36,967 nucleotides of DNA from Dehalococcoidales bacterium (GTDB lineage: Bacteria > Chloroflexota > Dehalococcoidia > Dehalococcoidales > RBG-16-60-22). Shown piece by piece: positions 8,535 through 17,056 of this stretch. The notes beneath the pieces were generated by a model, which was not told the origin of the DNA, ran no database searches, and worked only from the letters and a program-made list of their open reading frames with translations. The stretch spans positions 1-36,967 of the forward strand of contig NZCW01000012.1 of the NCBI GenBank assembly GCA_002688435.1, written 5' to 3'. The position numbers and the translations under genes were made by a program. Every line of letters starts with the position of its first letter. Within the stretch, counting starts at the first letter, position 1.

Positions 8535-10055
8535 ATGAAAGTGGGTAAAGTCTATTTGGTGGGGGCTGGGCCGGGTGACCCCGGCCTGATTTCGGTAAAA
8601 GGAATGGAGTGTCTCCAAAAAGCCGATGTCATTGTTTATGATCACCTGCTTGATGCCCGACTCCTTGATAGTGCGTCTTCAGAAGCCGAGAGAATATATG
8701 TGGGAAAAACGGCCGGTGCGCATACCATGTCACAGACCGAGATAAACGGACTGCTGGTAGCTAAAGCTAAAGAAGGCAGGGCGGTGATACGACTTAAGGG
8801 TGGTGACCCTTTTGTCTTGGGACGCGGTGGCGAGGAAGCCGAAACCCTTGTAGAGAACGGTATCCTGTTCGAGGTAGTACCGGGGATAACATCGGCGGTG
8901 GCGGTGCCAGCCTACGCCGGTATCCCGGTTACCCATCGCCAGCTGGCTTCATCTTTCACCGTCATCACCGGTCACGAAGACCTTCATAAAAACGATTCCA
9001 ACCTTAACTGGGTAAAACTGGCTACCGGGGTAGATACACTGGTCTTCCTGATGGGTATGAAAAACCTGCCGTACGTAGCGGCCAAGCTAATGGAACACGG
9101 CAGGTCGCTGGATACGCCGGTAGCGGTGATTAAAGATGGTACCAGAGCGGAACAAGTAACGGTGGTGGGTAGCCTGAAGGATATTGTCGTTAAAGTTAAG
9201 ACACAAAACCTCACGCCTCCGGCAGTCATTGTCGTTGGGGAAGTGGTCCGGCTGAGAAAGAGGTTGCGCTGGTTCGATAATCGGCCTCTTTCCGGTAAAC
9301 GTATCTTGGTTACCAGGGCACGCCATCAAGCAAGCGCTTTAAGCCAACTTCTAGTAGAGCACGGGGCTCTGCCCATTGAGCTTCCAGCGATTGACATCAA
9401 GGCTACCGATAACACTGGTGAATTAGACCGGGCTATCTCGAATCTGAAACAATACCACTGGATTATCTTCACCAGCGTTAACGGTGTGGCGGCGTTCTGG
9501 CAACGGTTGCATGAGCTAATGTTGGACAGCCGCGCCTTAAGTGAGCTTAAAATCGGTGCTATCGGGCCGGCTACCGCCGGTGTTTTGGAGACAAGAGGTA
9601 TAGTCCCCGATTGTGTCCCGGAAATTTACACCACGGAAGGTATTGTCGCCGGACTCGGCAACCAAGATATTCGCGGGCAGCGCTTTCTGCTGCCACGGGC
9701 GGATATTGCGGATAAAGAGCTGGTGCGAGGAATTAATCGGCTCGGGGCTGAAGTAAATGAAGTAGTTGCTTACCGGACAGTCCCGGTAACCGAAGCCCTA
9801 GTCCGGGCTAAGCAAAAGCTTCTCATCGGTGAAATCGATGTGATTATTTTTACCAGTTCGTCAACTGTGTCCAATCTGGTGACCGCCATTTCGGAAGAGA
9901 CGCTGGCCATAAATAGCGCTAAAGTTGCCTGTATTGGCCCGAAAACAGCGGACACGGCTAACAGAGCCGGATTAAAGGTGGACATCTTGGCCGGCGAACA
10001 GACTATCCCCGGTCTGGTAACCGCCATAGAAGATTACTTCAGAAAGGAGGTTTAG
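8535..10055 (+). CDS. Fused uroporphyrinogen-III C-methyltransferase / uroporphyrinogen-III synthase (CobA-HemD)
   Basis: VYLVGAGPGDPGLISVKGMECLQKADVIVYDHLL...VIRLKGGDPFVLGRGGEEAE (SUMT) and C-terminal HemD KRILVTRARHQASALSQLL.... Confidence 0.95.
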   Translation: MKVGKVYLVGAGPGDPGLISVKGMECLQKADVIVYDHLLDARLLDSASSEAERIYVGKTAGAHTMSQTEINGLLVAKAKEGRAVIRLKGGDPFVLGRGGEEAETLVENGILFEVVPGITSAVAVPAYAGIPVTHRQLASSFTVITGHEDLHKNDSNLNWVKLATGVDTLVFLMGMKNLPYVAAKLMEHGRSLDTPVAVIKDGTRAEQVTVVGSLKDIVVKVKTQNLTPPAVIVVGEVVRLRKRLRWFDNRPLSGKRILVTRARHQASALSQLLVEHGALPIELPAIDIKATDNTGELDRAISNLKQYHWIIFTSVNGVAAFWQRLHELMLDSRALSELKIGAIGPATAGVLETRGIVPDCVPEIYTTEGIVAGLGNQDIRGQRFLLPRADIADKELVRGINRLGAEVNEVVAYRTVPVTEALVRAKQKLLIGEIDVIIFTSSSTVSNLVTAISEETLAINSAKVACIGPKTADTANRAGLKVDILAGEQTIPGLVTAIEDYFRKEV

Positions 10056-11111
10056 ATGACCGCTTTCCCTCAGTTTCGGTTGCGCCGTCTACGACGGACC
10101 GATTCGCTCAGGGCACTGGTTAGAGAAAACCATGTCGAGGTTACGGACCTTGTTTACCCGATGTTCATCGTTGAAGGCAGTGACATCCGGCAGGAAATAA
10201 CGTCAATGCCCGGCGTCTTCCGTTACTCGCCGGACGCGTTAGTGCCCGAGATAGAAGAATTAGCTGAGTTAAAAATCCCGGCCGTTCTCCTTTTCGGTAT
10301 CCCGGAGCACAAGAATGAAGTTGGTTCCTCAGCCTACCACCCCGAAGGTGTGGTTCAGCAGGCGATACGGGTTTTTAAGAAAGCCGTACCGGAACTTCTG
10401 GTGATAACCGATGTCTGCCTCTGTGAATATACCAGCCATGGCCATTGCGGCATACTGGCTGACGGACAGGTGGACAACGACCAGACGTTACCGCTTCTGG
10501 CCGAAACGGCTATCTCTCACGCTGAAGCCGGTGCGGACATGGTCGCCCCTTCGGATATGATGGACGGACGGGTTAAGGTTATCCGTGAGTCGCTGGATGC
10601 CAGGGGATTTCAGCCTATTCCTATCCTCGCCTACTCTGCCAAGTACGCTTCGGCGTTCTACGGACCGTTCCGGGAGGCCGCGGAATCAACCCCACAGTCT
10701 GGTGACCGTCGTGCCTACCAGATGGACCCACCCAATGTACGGGAGGCCTTGCGTGAGGTAGCGCTGGATATTGCCGAAGGAGCTGACATTATCATGGTTA
10801 AACCAGCCCTTGCCTATCTGGACGTGATACGACAGGTGCGTAATGTTTTTAACTATCCCATTGCCGCTTATAACGTCAGCGGCGAGTACGCTATGATTAA
10901 AGCCGCCGCTCAGAAAGGCTGGCTGGACGAGCCTGCAGTGGTACTGGAGACTCTCACTGCCATCAAGAGAGCTGGGGCGGATATCATTCTGACCTACCAC
11001 GCCAAGGATGTGGCAAGATGGCTAAATCGGAAACAAGGAGACACTCATGAACTTAGCACATTCCCGAAAGCTCTTTCAGGAGGCCCAGAAGTATTTACCG
11101 GGCGGGGTTGA
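10056..11111 (+). CDS. hemB: Porphobilinogen synthase (delta-aminolevulinic acid dehydratase)
   Basis: [18 protein letters not shown]...DLVYPMFI...[15 protein letters not shown]...[13 protein letters not shown]...[21 protein letters not shown]. Confidence 0.97.
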   Translation: MTAFPQFRLRRLRRTDSLRALVRENHVEVTDLVYPMFIVEGSDIRQEITSMPGVFRYSPDALVPEIEELAELKIPAVLLFGIPEHKNEVGSSAYHPEGVVQQAIRVFKKAVPELLVITDVCLCEYTSHGHCGILADGQVDNDQTLPLLAETAISHAEAGADMVAPSDMMDGRVKVIRESLDARGFQPIPILAYSAKYASAFYGPFREAAESTPQSGDRRAYQMDPPNVREALREVALDIAEGADIIMVKPALAYLDVIRQVRNVFNYPIAAYNVSGEYAMIKAAAQKGWLDEPAVVLETLTAIKRAGADIILTYHAKDVARWLNRKQGDTHELSTFPKALSGGPEVFTGRG

Positions 11112-12324
11112 CAGTCCGGCGCGCGCTTTCAAAACAGTCGGTGGAACACCGCCTTTCATCACCCGGGGACAAGGTTCCCGGATTTATGACGCAGACGGTA
11201 ATGAGTTCATCGACTACGTCTGCTCGTGGGGGCCTCTGATTCTGGGTCACGCGCCTGAGCCGGTAGTCAACGCACTAAAAAAGACGGCCGAAAACGGTAC
11301 TAGCTTCGGTGCCCCTACCGAGCTGGAAATAACCCTGGCTAAAATGACTTCCGCGGCCATACCCTCTATCGAAATGGTCCGATTTGTAAATTCGGGTACG
11401 GAAGCCACTATGTCCGCGCTGCGTCTGGCACGGGCGTTTACCGGCAGAGATAAGGTGGTGAAATTCGCTGGCGGCTACCATGGCCATGCTGACGGATTGC
11501 TCGTCAAAGCAGGTTCGGGACTGGCCACGTTAAGCTTACCGAGCTCTCCTGGTGTGCCATCAAGTTATGCTGGGAACACGCTGTTAGCGTCCTACAACGA
11601 TGCTGAAGCCGTAACCGAACTCTTTCAAAATTACCCTGAGCAGATTGCCGCGGTCATCGTGGAACCGGTGGCTGCTAATATGGGTGTGGTACCGCCGCAA
11701 CCCGGTTTCCTGAATAGTCTGCGTAGTTTGACCAGTGATTTTGGCGCTTTGCTTATCTTTGACGAAGTAATTACTGGCTTTCGTGTCGCTTACGGAGGAG
11801 CCCAAAGCCTTTACGGTATCACTCCTGACCTGACTTGCCTGGGTAAAATAATCGGCGGAGGACTTCCGGTAGGGGCTTATGGAGGGAAGCGGGAGATTAT
11901 GGAGATGATGGCACCTACCGGACCAGTTTATCAGGCCGGTACGCTTTCCGGAAACCCGCTGGCAATGACGGCGGGAATAGAGACCCTTAAGGTTTTGAGC
12001 CAACCGGGAGTCTATGAAAAACTGGGAAATACCACTTCGCGTCTTGAGAAAGGTATTACTGAAGCAGCCTCTGCTTCAAACTTGAAGCTAACTATTTCTC
12101 GTTTTGCCTCGTTACTTACCATCTTTTTTACCGATAATCAGGTATTTGATTACGATTCGGTTTCCGGGGCGGATACGGCGCTTTTTGGCCAGTTTTTCCA
12201 GCAGCTGTTATCAGAGGGGATATACTGGCCACCCTCCCAGTTTGAGGCCGCGTTTATCTCTCTGGCTCACTCTACTGAAGACATAGATTTGACAATCAAG
12301 GTGATTGCGCAGGCATTCAACTGA
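11047..12324 (+). CDS. hemL: Glutamate-1-semialdehyde 2,1-aminomutase
   Basis: [61 protein letters not shown]...[17 protein letters not shown]...[12 protein letters not shown]. Confidence 0.97.
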   Translation: MNLAHSRKLFQEAQKYLPGGVDSPARAFKTVGGTPPFITRGQGSRIYDADGNEFIDYVCSWGPLILGHAPEPVVNALKKTAENGTSFGAPTELEITLAKMTSAAIPSIEMVRFVNSGTEATMSALRLARAFTGRDKVVKFAGGYHGHADGLLVKAGSGLATLSLPSSPGVPSSYAGNTLLASYNDAEAVTELFQNYPEQIAAVIVEPVAANMGVVPPQPGFLNSLRSLTSDFGALLIFDEVITGFRVAYGGAQSLYGITPDLTCLGKIIGGGLPVGAYGGKREIMEMMAPTGPVYQAGTLSGNPLAMTAGIETLKVLSQPGVYEKLGNTTSRLEKGITEAASASNLKLTISRFASLLTIFFTDNQVFDYDSVSGADTALFGQFFQQLLSEGIYWPPSQFEAAFISLAHSTEDIDLTIKVIAQAFN

Positions 12325-12388
12325 CTAGTTTAATAGAAACTTCCCGCGGAATTTAGAGTACTGCGCTGGCCATACGACCTTGAGACCA

Positions 12389-12447
12389 TGGCCGGAGTGG
12401 TCGGATTCGAACCGACGACCACCTGAACTCCATTCAAGCGCGCTATC
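12389..12447 (-). pseudogene. 3' remnant of a tRNA-Pro(GGG)-like gene (D-stem 3' strand, anticodon arm, T-arm, acceptor 3' strand, CCA)
   Basis: Minus strand: TAGCGCGCTTGAATGGAGTTCAGGTGGTCGTCGGTTCGAATCCGACCACTCCGGCCA. T-stem GTCGG/CCGAC with loop TTCGAAT; anticodon stem CTTGA/TCAGG with loop ATGGAGT. No 5' acceptor strand or complete D-arm found. Confidence 0.7.
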
Positions 12448-12489
12448 CCTTGGTTTTATTTGCATGTGGTTGAATAAAATTCTTGGTAT

Positions 12490-13344
12490 TTAGAAGGATA
12501 AAACCTTTTCAGTTTCAGTATGTTGGTTAATAATATTATTCAAATACCTGGCCCCTTCAATGAGAGCAGGGCCAGGCTGTAGAATAATTTCCCCCGGAAC
12601 TTCGTAGATATGACCTTGGCTGATTGCCGGGATGAGCTCCCAGCCCGGGCGTCGCCTTATGGAATCGATATCTACTGGTTTGCCGCACCATGACGCGAGA
12701 ATGATATCTGGAGCCGCTGTGACGACTTCTTCAGTAGTTATAATTCTTTCCATGGCTTTTGGGGAACGACACCGATGAGTAAAACCGTCTGTACCCCCAG
12801 CAATAGTAATGATATCAGAAACCCATTTAATACCACTGACATAAGGGTCATTCCATTCTTCAAAATACACAACTGGCCTATGATATTGATTAGGCCTACT
12901 AGCGGAGATTTTCTGGAACCCTTCGCGCATAGTATTTGTCAGCGCTGTCGCTTCTAAAGTTTTGCTACAAATTTTACCTAATAATCCAATACTCCTATAT
13001 ATTTCCTCAAGCGATGCATGTTGAAGAACCAGTACGTTGACCTCATGCATAATTAGACGCGCCATTATTTTCGCAGATATTTCACTATATCCGATGACTA
13101 TATCGGGGTTTAAGGCAACAATTGCATTGAAATCCGGGCGGGCGAACCCCCCAATGTTTTGAACGTGTTCAATACTAATCTTATCTCCTTCGGCTCCGGA
13201 TGGTTTACCGATAATATTTTCAGCACATCCGAGTTCATAAAGGATATTGAATACGTCATAAGATAGACAGACGATTCGAGCTGGGAAATCCTGATCCAAT
13301 TTAGTATATTGTAATTCCATTTTGTTTTCCTCTCTAGCAAACAA
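12490..13344 (-). CDS. BtuF/FepB-type periplasmic-binding-fold protein (cobalamin-binding-like), no obvious signal peptide; likely start at 13320 (MELQY...)
   Basis: RIVCLSYDVFNILYELGCAENIIGKPSG...PDFNAIVALNPDIVIGYSEISAKI...EVVTAAPDIILASWCGKPVD...GHIYEVPGEIILQPGPALIEGARYL; downstream of a cobalamin riboswitch. Confidence 0.82.
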   Translation of the reverse strand: MFAREENKMELQYTKLDQDFPARIVCLSYDVFNILYELGCAENIIGKPSGAEGDKISIEHVQNIGGFARPDFNAIVALNPDIVIGYSEISAKIMARLIMHEVNVLVLQHASLEEIYRSIGLLGKICSKTLEATALTNTMREGFQKISASRPNQYHRPVVYFEEWNDPYVSGIKWVSDIITIAGGTDGFTHRCRSPKAMERIITTEEVVTAAPDIILASWCGKPVDIDSIRRRPGWELIPAISQGHIYEVPGEIILQPGPALIEGARYLNNIINQHTETEKVLSF

Positions 13345-13423
13345 AACCCTCCTGCCCGACAGAACAGGGGAATTTATTAACTAATAAATCTCACCCCCTG
13401 CTCCGCGGGGGTAGATAATATAC

Positions 13424-13548
13424 GACTGGGTAGGCGTTCTGACTATTACAGCAGGCGGGATTGTGTCGGAATTACACCGACTTGCTTTCCAATTAAGCCT
13501 TCGAGCACTCGGTAATATTCAATTTGGCCATACTATATCAGCACCTTA
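13424..13548 (-). promoter_or_regulatory. Cobalamin riboswitch upstream of the BtuF-like gene
   Basis: Minus strand: AAGGTGCTGATATAG...GGAAAGCAAGTCGGTGTAATTCCGACACAATCCCGCCTGCTGTAATAGTCAGAACGCCTACCCAG. Confidence 0.88.
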
Positions 13549-13597
13549 GCGAAAAGTTACCCTTATCTTTCCGGTGAGGGTGAGATTCGCTAAACGG

Positions 13598-15127
13598 TTA
13601 TCTTACCGCCTGCTTTAGATTAAGGAACACGTTTCTCTGTTTTTCAACGTAGCGATACATGAAGACGACAAAGCCCATGAATACAACACCAAGAATTACT
13701 ACATAAGCGATACCTTGGACACCTAGCGTCGCCCAGATAAAGCCCAGAGTAAGAAGCAAACCGGTGGCCAGATGAGTGGTCACGGTCAAGGCATTAGCCG
13801 GGACAAGGTCAAAGGAGTGTGCATGGTATTTCCTAGCATGCATTATTGCTCTTATGGTAAGGGGTAGCGTTATCAGTCCCAGTAAAGCCGCCATAGGCAG
13901 GATTCCCACGGCTACCCCTACCCCAAGAGCTAAATAAACACCCATCATAATTAAAGCATAGAGAATCGCCGCTTTTTCCCGCCCAAGCCTTACTACCAGC
14001 GTGTTCTTCCCCACCTTTTTATCGGCGATATAGTCGGGAAATTCATTTATATAGAGTACGGCGGCGATGAGTAGAGACACTGGAATCGCAGCTATTACTG
14101 GAACCCAGCTCAAGCTTTGTGTCTGTACGTAGTAGGCTCCTAAGGTCATCAGTACGCCAAAGTTCAGACCCACCAGGATTTCACCAAGCCCTCTCTTCGC
14201 CCAGTTAAATGGGCCCACGGTATAGAACATCCCAGAGATAAGCCCAATAGCTCCCAGACCCAATATTAACGGTCCTCTTGCCCAGGCAAGATAGAAGCCG
14301 ATGAGAGCGCTGAGGAGGAAAAAGAACAAACCGCCTAGAAGCATCTCAATGGGAGTCAGGAAGCCTAACTGGATTACCCGGCTACCCCCACTGAAAGGAC
14401 GGACAAACTCTTGGTTCACCTCATCGTTGCCACTCTTATGGTCGGAGTAATCGTTGATAACATTGGTGCCCATTTGTATTAGTAAGCCAGCAAACAGGGT
14501 CAGCAGGAAAAACCCCCAGTAGAAAGTACTGGTGATGGACCAGGCTATGGCTGTCCCGAGAAGAATAGGGACAATGCTGGCAGTGAGGAAGGGTGCTCTT
14601 AGTGCCATGACCCAGCTTCTCATCTTCGTCTTAACGAGGTGCCAGTCACTTACCACCTGCCGATTCTGCGGTAATTCAATAACAGTGGGGGGGATGCCCT
14701 GCACTATCTCTTGAAAAACGCGGAATTTTATGATATTGGGTACTACTTTAATACAATCAAGAATACCACTGTTTCCGGCCTCAACGAGGTGCTTGACCAC
14801 CGGCGACCTTCTGGCGGCCATCTCCAGAGCTCGTTCCCTCTCCTTCTGGTTCCTGACAAAGAGAGCCTTGCCGGTAATTTCAATCTCTGTGGATTCATTG
14901 ATGTCAGCCCCGGGTTGGTGGGCAAGTAGCGAAATCGAAGGCTGATGGGTCATCTGAACCGTCTTGGGGTCGCCTTTCAGGGTGGCCAGATAAATGTTGA
15001 ATTCCTCGTCGATGGCATGGTGCATCATGCGGACTCTTATATTTTCTCCGGCGGAAGTAGCTACGGCGATTACCTCGACATTCTCCAGTAATGATAGAAC
15101 CTCTGCCCGGTCATGTTGTCCACTCAT
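13598..15127 (-). CDS. Fusion of N-terminal pyridoxamine 5'-phosphate oxidase-like (flavin-binding split-barrel) domain and C-terminal UbiA-type prenyltransferase (MenA-like)
   Basis: N-term ENVEVIAVATSAGENIRVRMMHHAIDEEFNIYLATLKGDPKTVQM...; C-term WVMALRAPFLTASIVPILLGTAIAW...QMGTNVINDYSDHKSGNDEVNQEFVRPFSGGSRVIQLG...YINEFPDYIADKKVGKNTLVVRLGREKA. Confidence 0.88.
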   Translation of the reverse strand: MSGQHDRAEVLSLLENVEVIAVATSAGENIRVRMMHHAIDEEFNIYLATLKGDPKTVQMTHQPSISLLAHQPGADINESTEIEITGKALFVRNQKERERALEMAARRSPVVKHLVEAGNSGILDCIKVVPNIIKFRVFQEIVQGIPPTVIELPQNRQVVSDWHLVKTKMRSWVMALRAPFLTASIVPILLGTAIAWSITSTFYWGFFLLTLFAGLLIQMGTNVINDYSDHKSGNDEVNQEFVRPFSGGSRVIQLGFLTPIEMLLGGLFFFLLSALIGFYLAWARGPLILGLGAIGLISGMFYTVGPFNWAKRGLGEILVGLNFGVLMTLGAYYVQTQSLSWVPVIAAIPVSLLIAAVLYINEFPDYIADKKVGKNTLVVRLGREKAAILYALIMMGVYLALGVGVAVGILPMAALLGLITLPLTIRAIMHARKYHAHSFDLVPANALTVTTHLATGLLLTLGFIWATLGVQGIAYVVILGVVFMGFVVFMYRYVEKQRNVFLNLKQAVR

Positions 15128-15409
15128 AGCGGGTCTCCTTATTTAATCGACTGGATCTGACTTGCTTCCATTTATTATAGTTCTTACTAAGTTAGAAGTC
15201 AAAGCGTAGTAGCTAACTGGAGGTAACGATTGTGTCACATATTGTTTCGTCACTTCTTTGAACATAAGGCCAGAATGTTTGCCCCTTATTGAGAATCCTT
15301 CGTTGCTACTGCTGTCGTCACAATCCTGATAATTGTTCACTCGGGCCTGACCTGCCCCCATCAATTGTACTAGTTCTTGCGTCGTTGTCATAGTTAAAAT
15401 AGCCTCAGG

Positions 15410-15590
15410 TGCCGGCGGGCGGTTATTCTTGGCACTACACGGGTGCGCCCCAGGTTGTATTCCTTTTGCTATTGTTCTGTCAACACTTTGGCTTCGTCAA
15501 GTGTGGTAAAGATCTCCCGGTTAAACAGCTCATCTTTGAGCTTGCTGTTAAAAGATTCAATATAACCATTCTCCCAGGGGCTGCTATGTT
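15410..15590 (-). pseudogene. IS3-family-like transposase (rve integrase) C-terminal remnant
   Basis: Minus-strand translation ...PWENGYIESFNSKLKDELFNREIFTTLDEAKVLTEQ*QKEYNLGRTRVVPRITARR; premature TAG, no intact upstream ORF. Confidence 0.75.
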
Positions 15591-15727
15591 GAATACAATA
15601 TTTTCCCAATTCGCTTTCCACCTCGTGATCCTCCTGACCGGCCTCTACGAAAAGCAGTCATTCCCTAAAATTCGGAATCACCTTGCCTTAAACCACTGGG
15701 CGTGCGGAATTTGTTTACGGATAGATA

Positions 15728-16108
15728 TTAAAATCGATCATATGATTCAAATTCGTTTTTTGCTAATGCAACCAACACGGTAGACGTAATCCCTACTGGT
15801 ATTGAACTCAAAATGGCAACAATTGAACCAGCGAGTGCTAAACCCCAGTTTTTTCTCTGTACTGCATAAATTCCGCCCATTAAAGGTATAGCACTGAAAA
15901 TAGCTAAGAGGATTGCAATGATTACCAGTAACCCCTGAGCAATTCCAGACAACCATAGCGGTATTAAATTCATAACACTACTTAAAGCTAATATGCCGCT
16001 GCCAATAGCAACAAGGACTACGATTATAATAAGCATTCCAAGAAGATTAAATGTGCCCACAATCATGTTTAGAATTCCTGCGACTATAGGTTTCCAGGTC
16101 GTTTCCAT
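15728..16108 (-). CDS. Small multi-TM hypothetical protein
   Basis: 126-aa hydrophobic ORF METTWKPIVAGILNMIVGTFNLLGMLIIIVVLVAIGSGILALSS.... Confidence 0.65.
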   Translation of the reverse strand: METTWKPIVAGILNMIVGTFNLLGMLIIIVVLVAIGSGILALSSVMNLIPLWLSGIAQGLLVIIAILLAIFSAIPLMGGIYAVQRKNWGLALAGSIVAILSSIPVGITSTVLVALAKNEFESYDRF

Positions 16109-16458
16109 TAACCGGCCTCCATAAAGGATACCACATTTTAAGTTAGAATTGACGGTATTATGTTATCAGGAGTAGATCCTCAACAAGATAAGAGAGATTG
16201 AAGTCTTCATCTGGAACCGCCTTGAGAGTTATGGGTATTAGGTATGAAAAACTGTTAAATTAGCTTTAAAACGGTTAAAACACATTATCACTGGTAAGAT
16301 CGTTTTGAAGCTGACATTTTTAGTAGGCTTAAAGTTGTAGTAGCAAATTAGTAGCAGAAATCACGTTACTTTTCAGTGATATTGACAATCAGATGCCACG
16401 GACTTACAATTGCTGAAAAGGCGAACGCTAACAAAAGAGATAATGTAAGGAGAGAAAC

Positions 16459-16920
16459 ATGGGTGATGCCGTTCATACGTCACGAATCAAGATCGTGAGG
16501 GAAAAAGGACCAACCAGGAGAGCCATGATAGAGGGGTTCTCAGAGCCTGTCTATTACGGAGTCCACGGGGGAATCATGAAATTCTACAAGGTTGATCCTG
16601 AAAAAGAGCATGTGGCAACGCTTGACCACATCGTGGCTGCAACAGCAGGCTGAATGATGGGAACACTGGCTACGGTGATGGCCAGAAAGGGAATCCCCAC
16701 TCCCGAGACTCTTTACTGGGCTGATGTGGAAGGAGACATCGAGAATGTCAATGACGTCCTCAGAATCACTACTATACGGGTCAGATACCATCTGAAGGTA
16801 ACCGAGGATAAGGTGGCTGATGCAAAGGAGAGTTTCTCCAACTATATCACCCGTTGCCCCGCTGCTCAAAGCGTCATTGGTTGTATTAAAATCAAGGACG
16901 AGTTGAGTATCGAGAAATAA
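16459..16920 (+). CDS. OsmC/Ohr-family protein, candidate selenoprotein (in-frame TGA at 16651-16653 read as Sec)
   Basis: ORFs 16459..16653 and 16654..16920 are in the same frame: ...GVHGGIMKFYKVDPEKEHVATLDHIVAATAG-U-MMGTLATVMARKGIP...DVEGDIENVNDVLRITTIRVRYHLKV...RCPAAQSVIGCIKIKDELSIEK. The TGA replaces the Cys of the family AGC motif. Confidence 0.78.
16666..16685 (+). promoter_or_regulatory. Candidate bacterial SECIS hairpin
   Basis: CUGGCUA-CGGUGA-UGGCCAG: 7-bp stem (one U-G), loop contains GGU; the GG (16674-16675) starts 20 nt after the TGA, within the usual bacterial SECIS distance. Confidence 0.65.
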
Positions 16921-17056
16921 GTTCGATAATTTCCGTACGGGCGCTGAGTACGTTGGAAGAATTCACGGATACCTTATTAAGGAGATCTAACCACGGGTGA
17001 ATTGTTTTCCTGAGTTTTAATTACTCGTAATTTTGTCCTTTTCAATTCCCCTTTGC

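Noticed and set aside
15143-15391. 82-aa minus-strand ORF upstream of the PNPOx-UbiA gene
   Set aside because: Composition and lack of any recognisable motif suggest a chance ORF in intergenic DNA.
15409-15783. 124-aa plus-strand ORF
   Set aside because: Antisense to the IS3-like transposase remnant, whose minus-strand translation is clearly transposase-like.
16459-16653. 64-aa ORF as an independent small protein
   Set aside because: It ends at a TGA directly followed in frame by the rest of an OsmC-family protein, so the two are better read as one gene.
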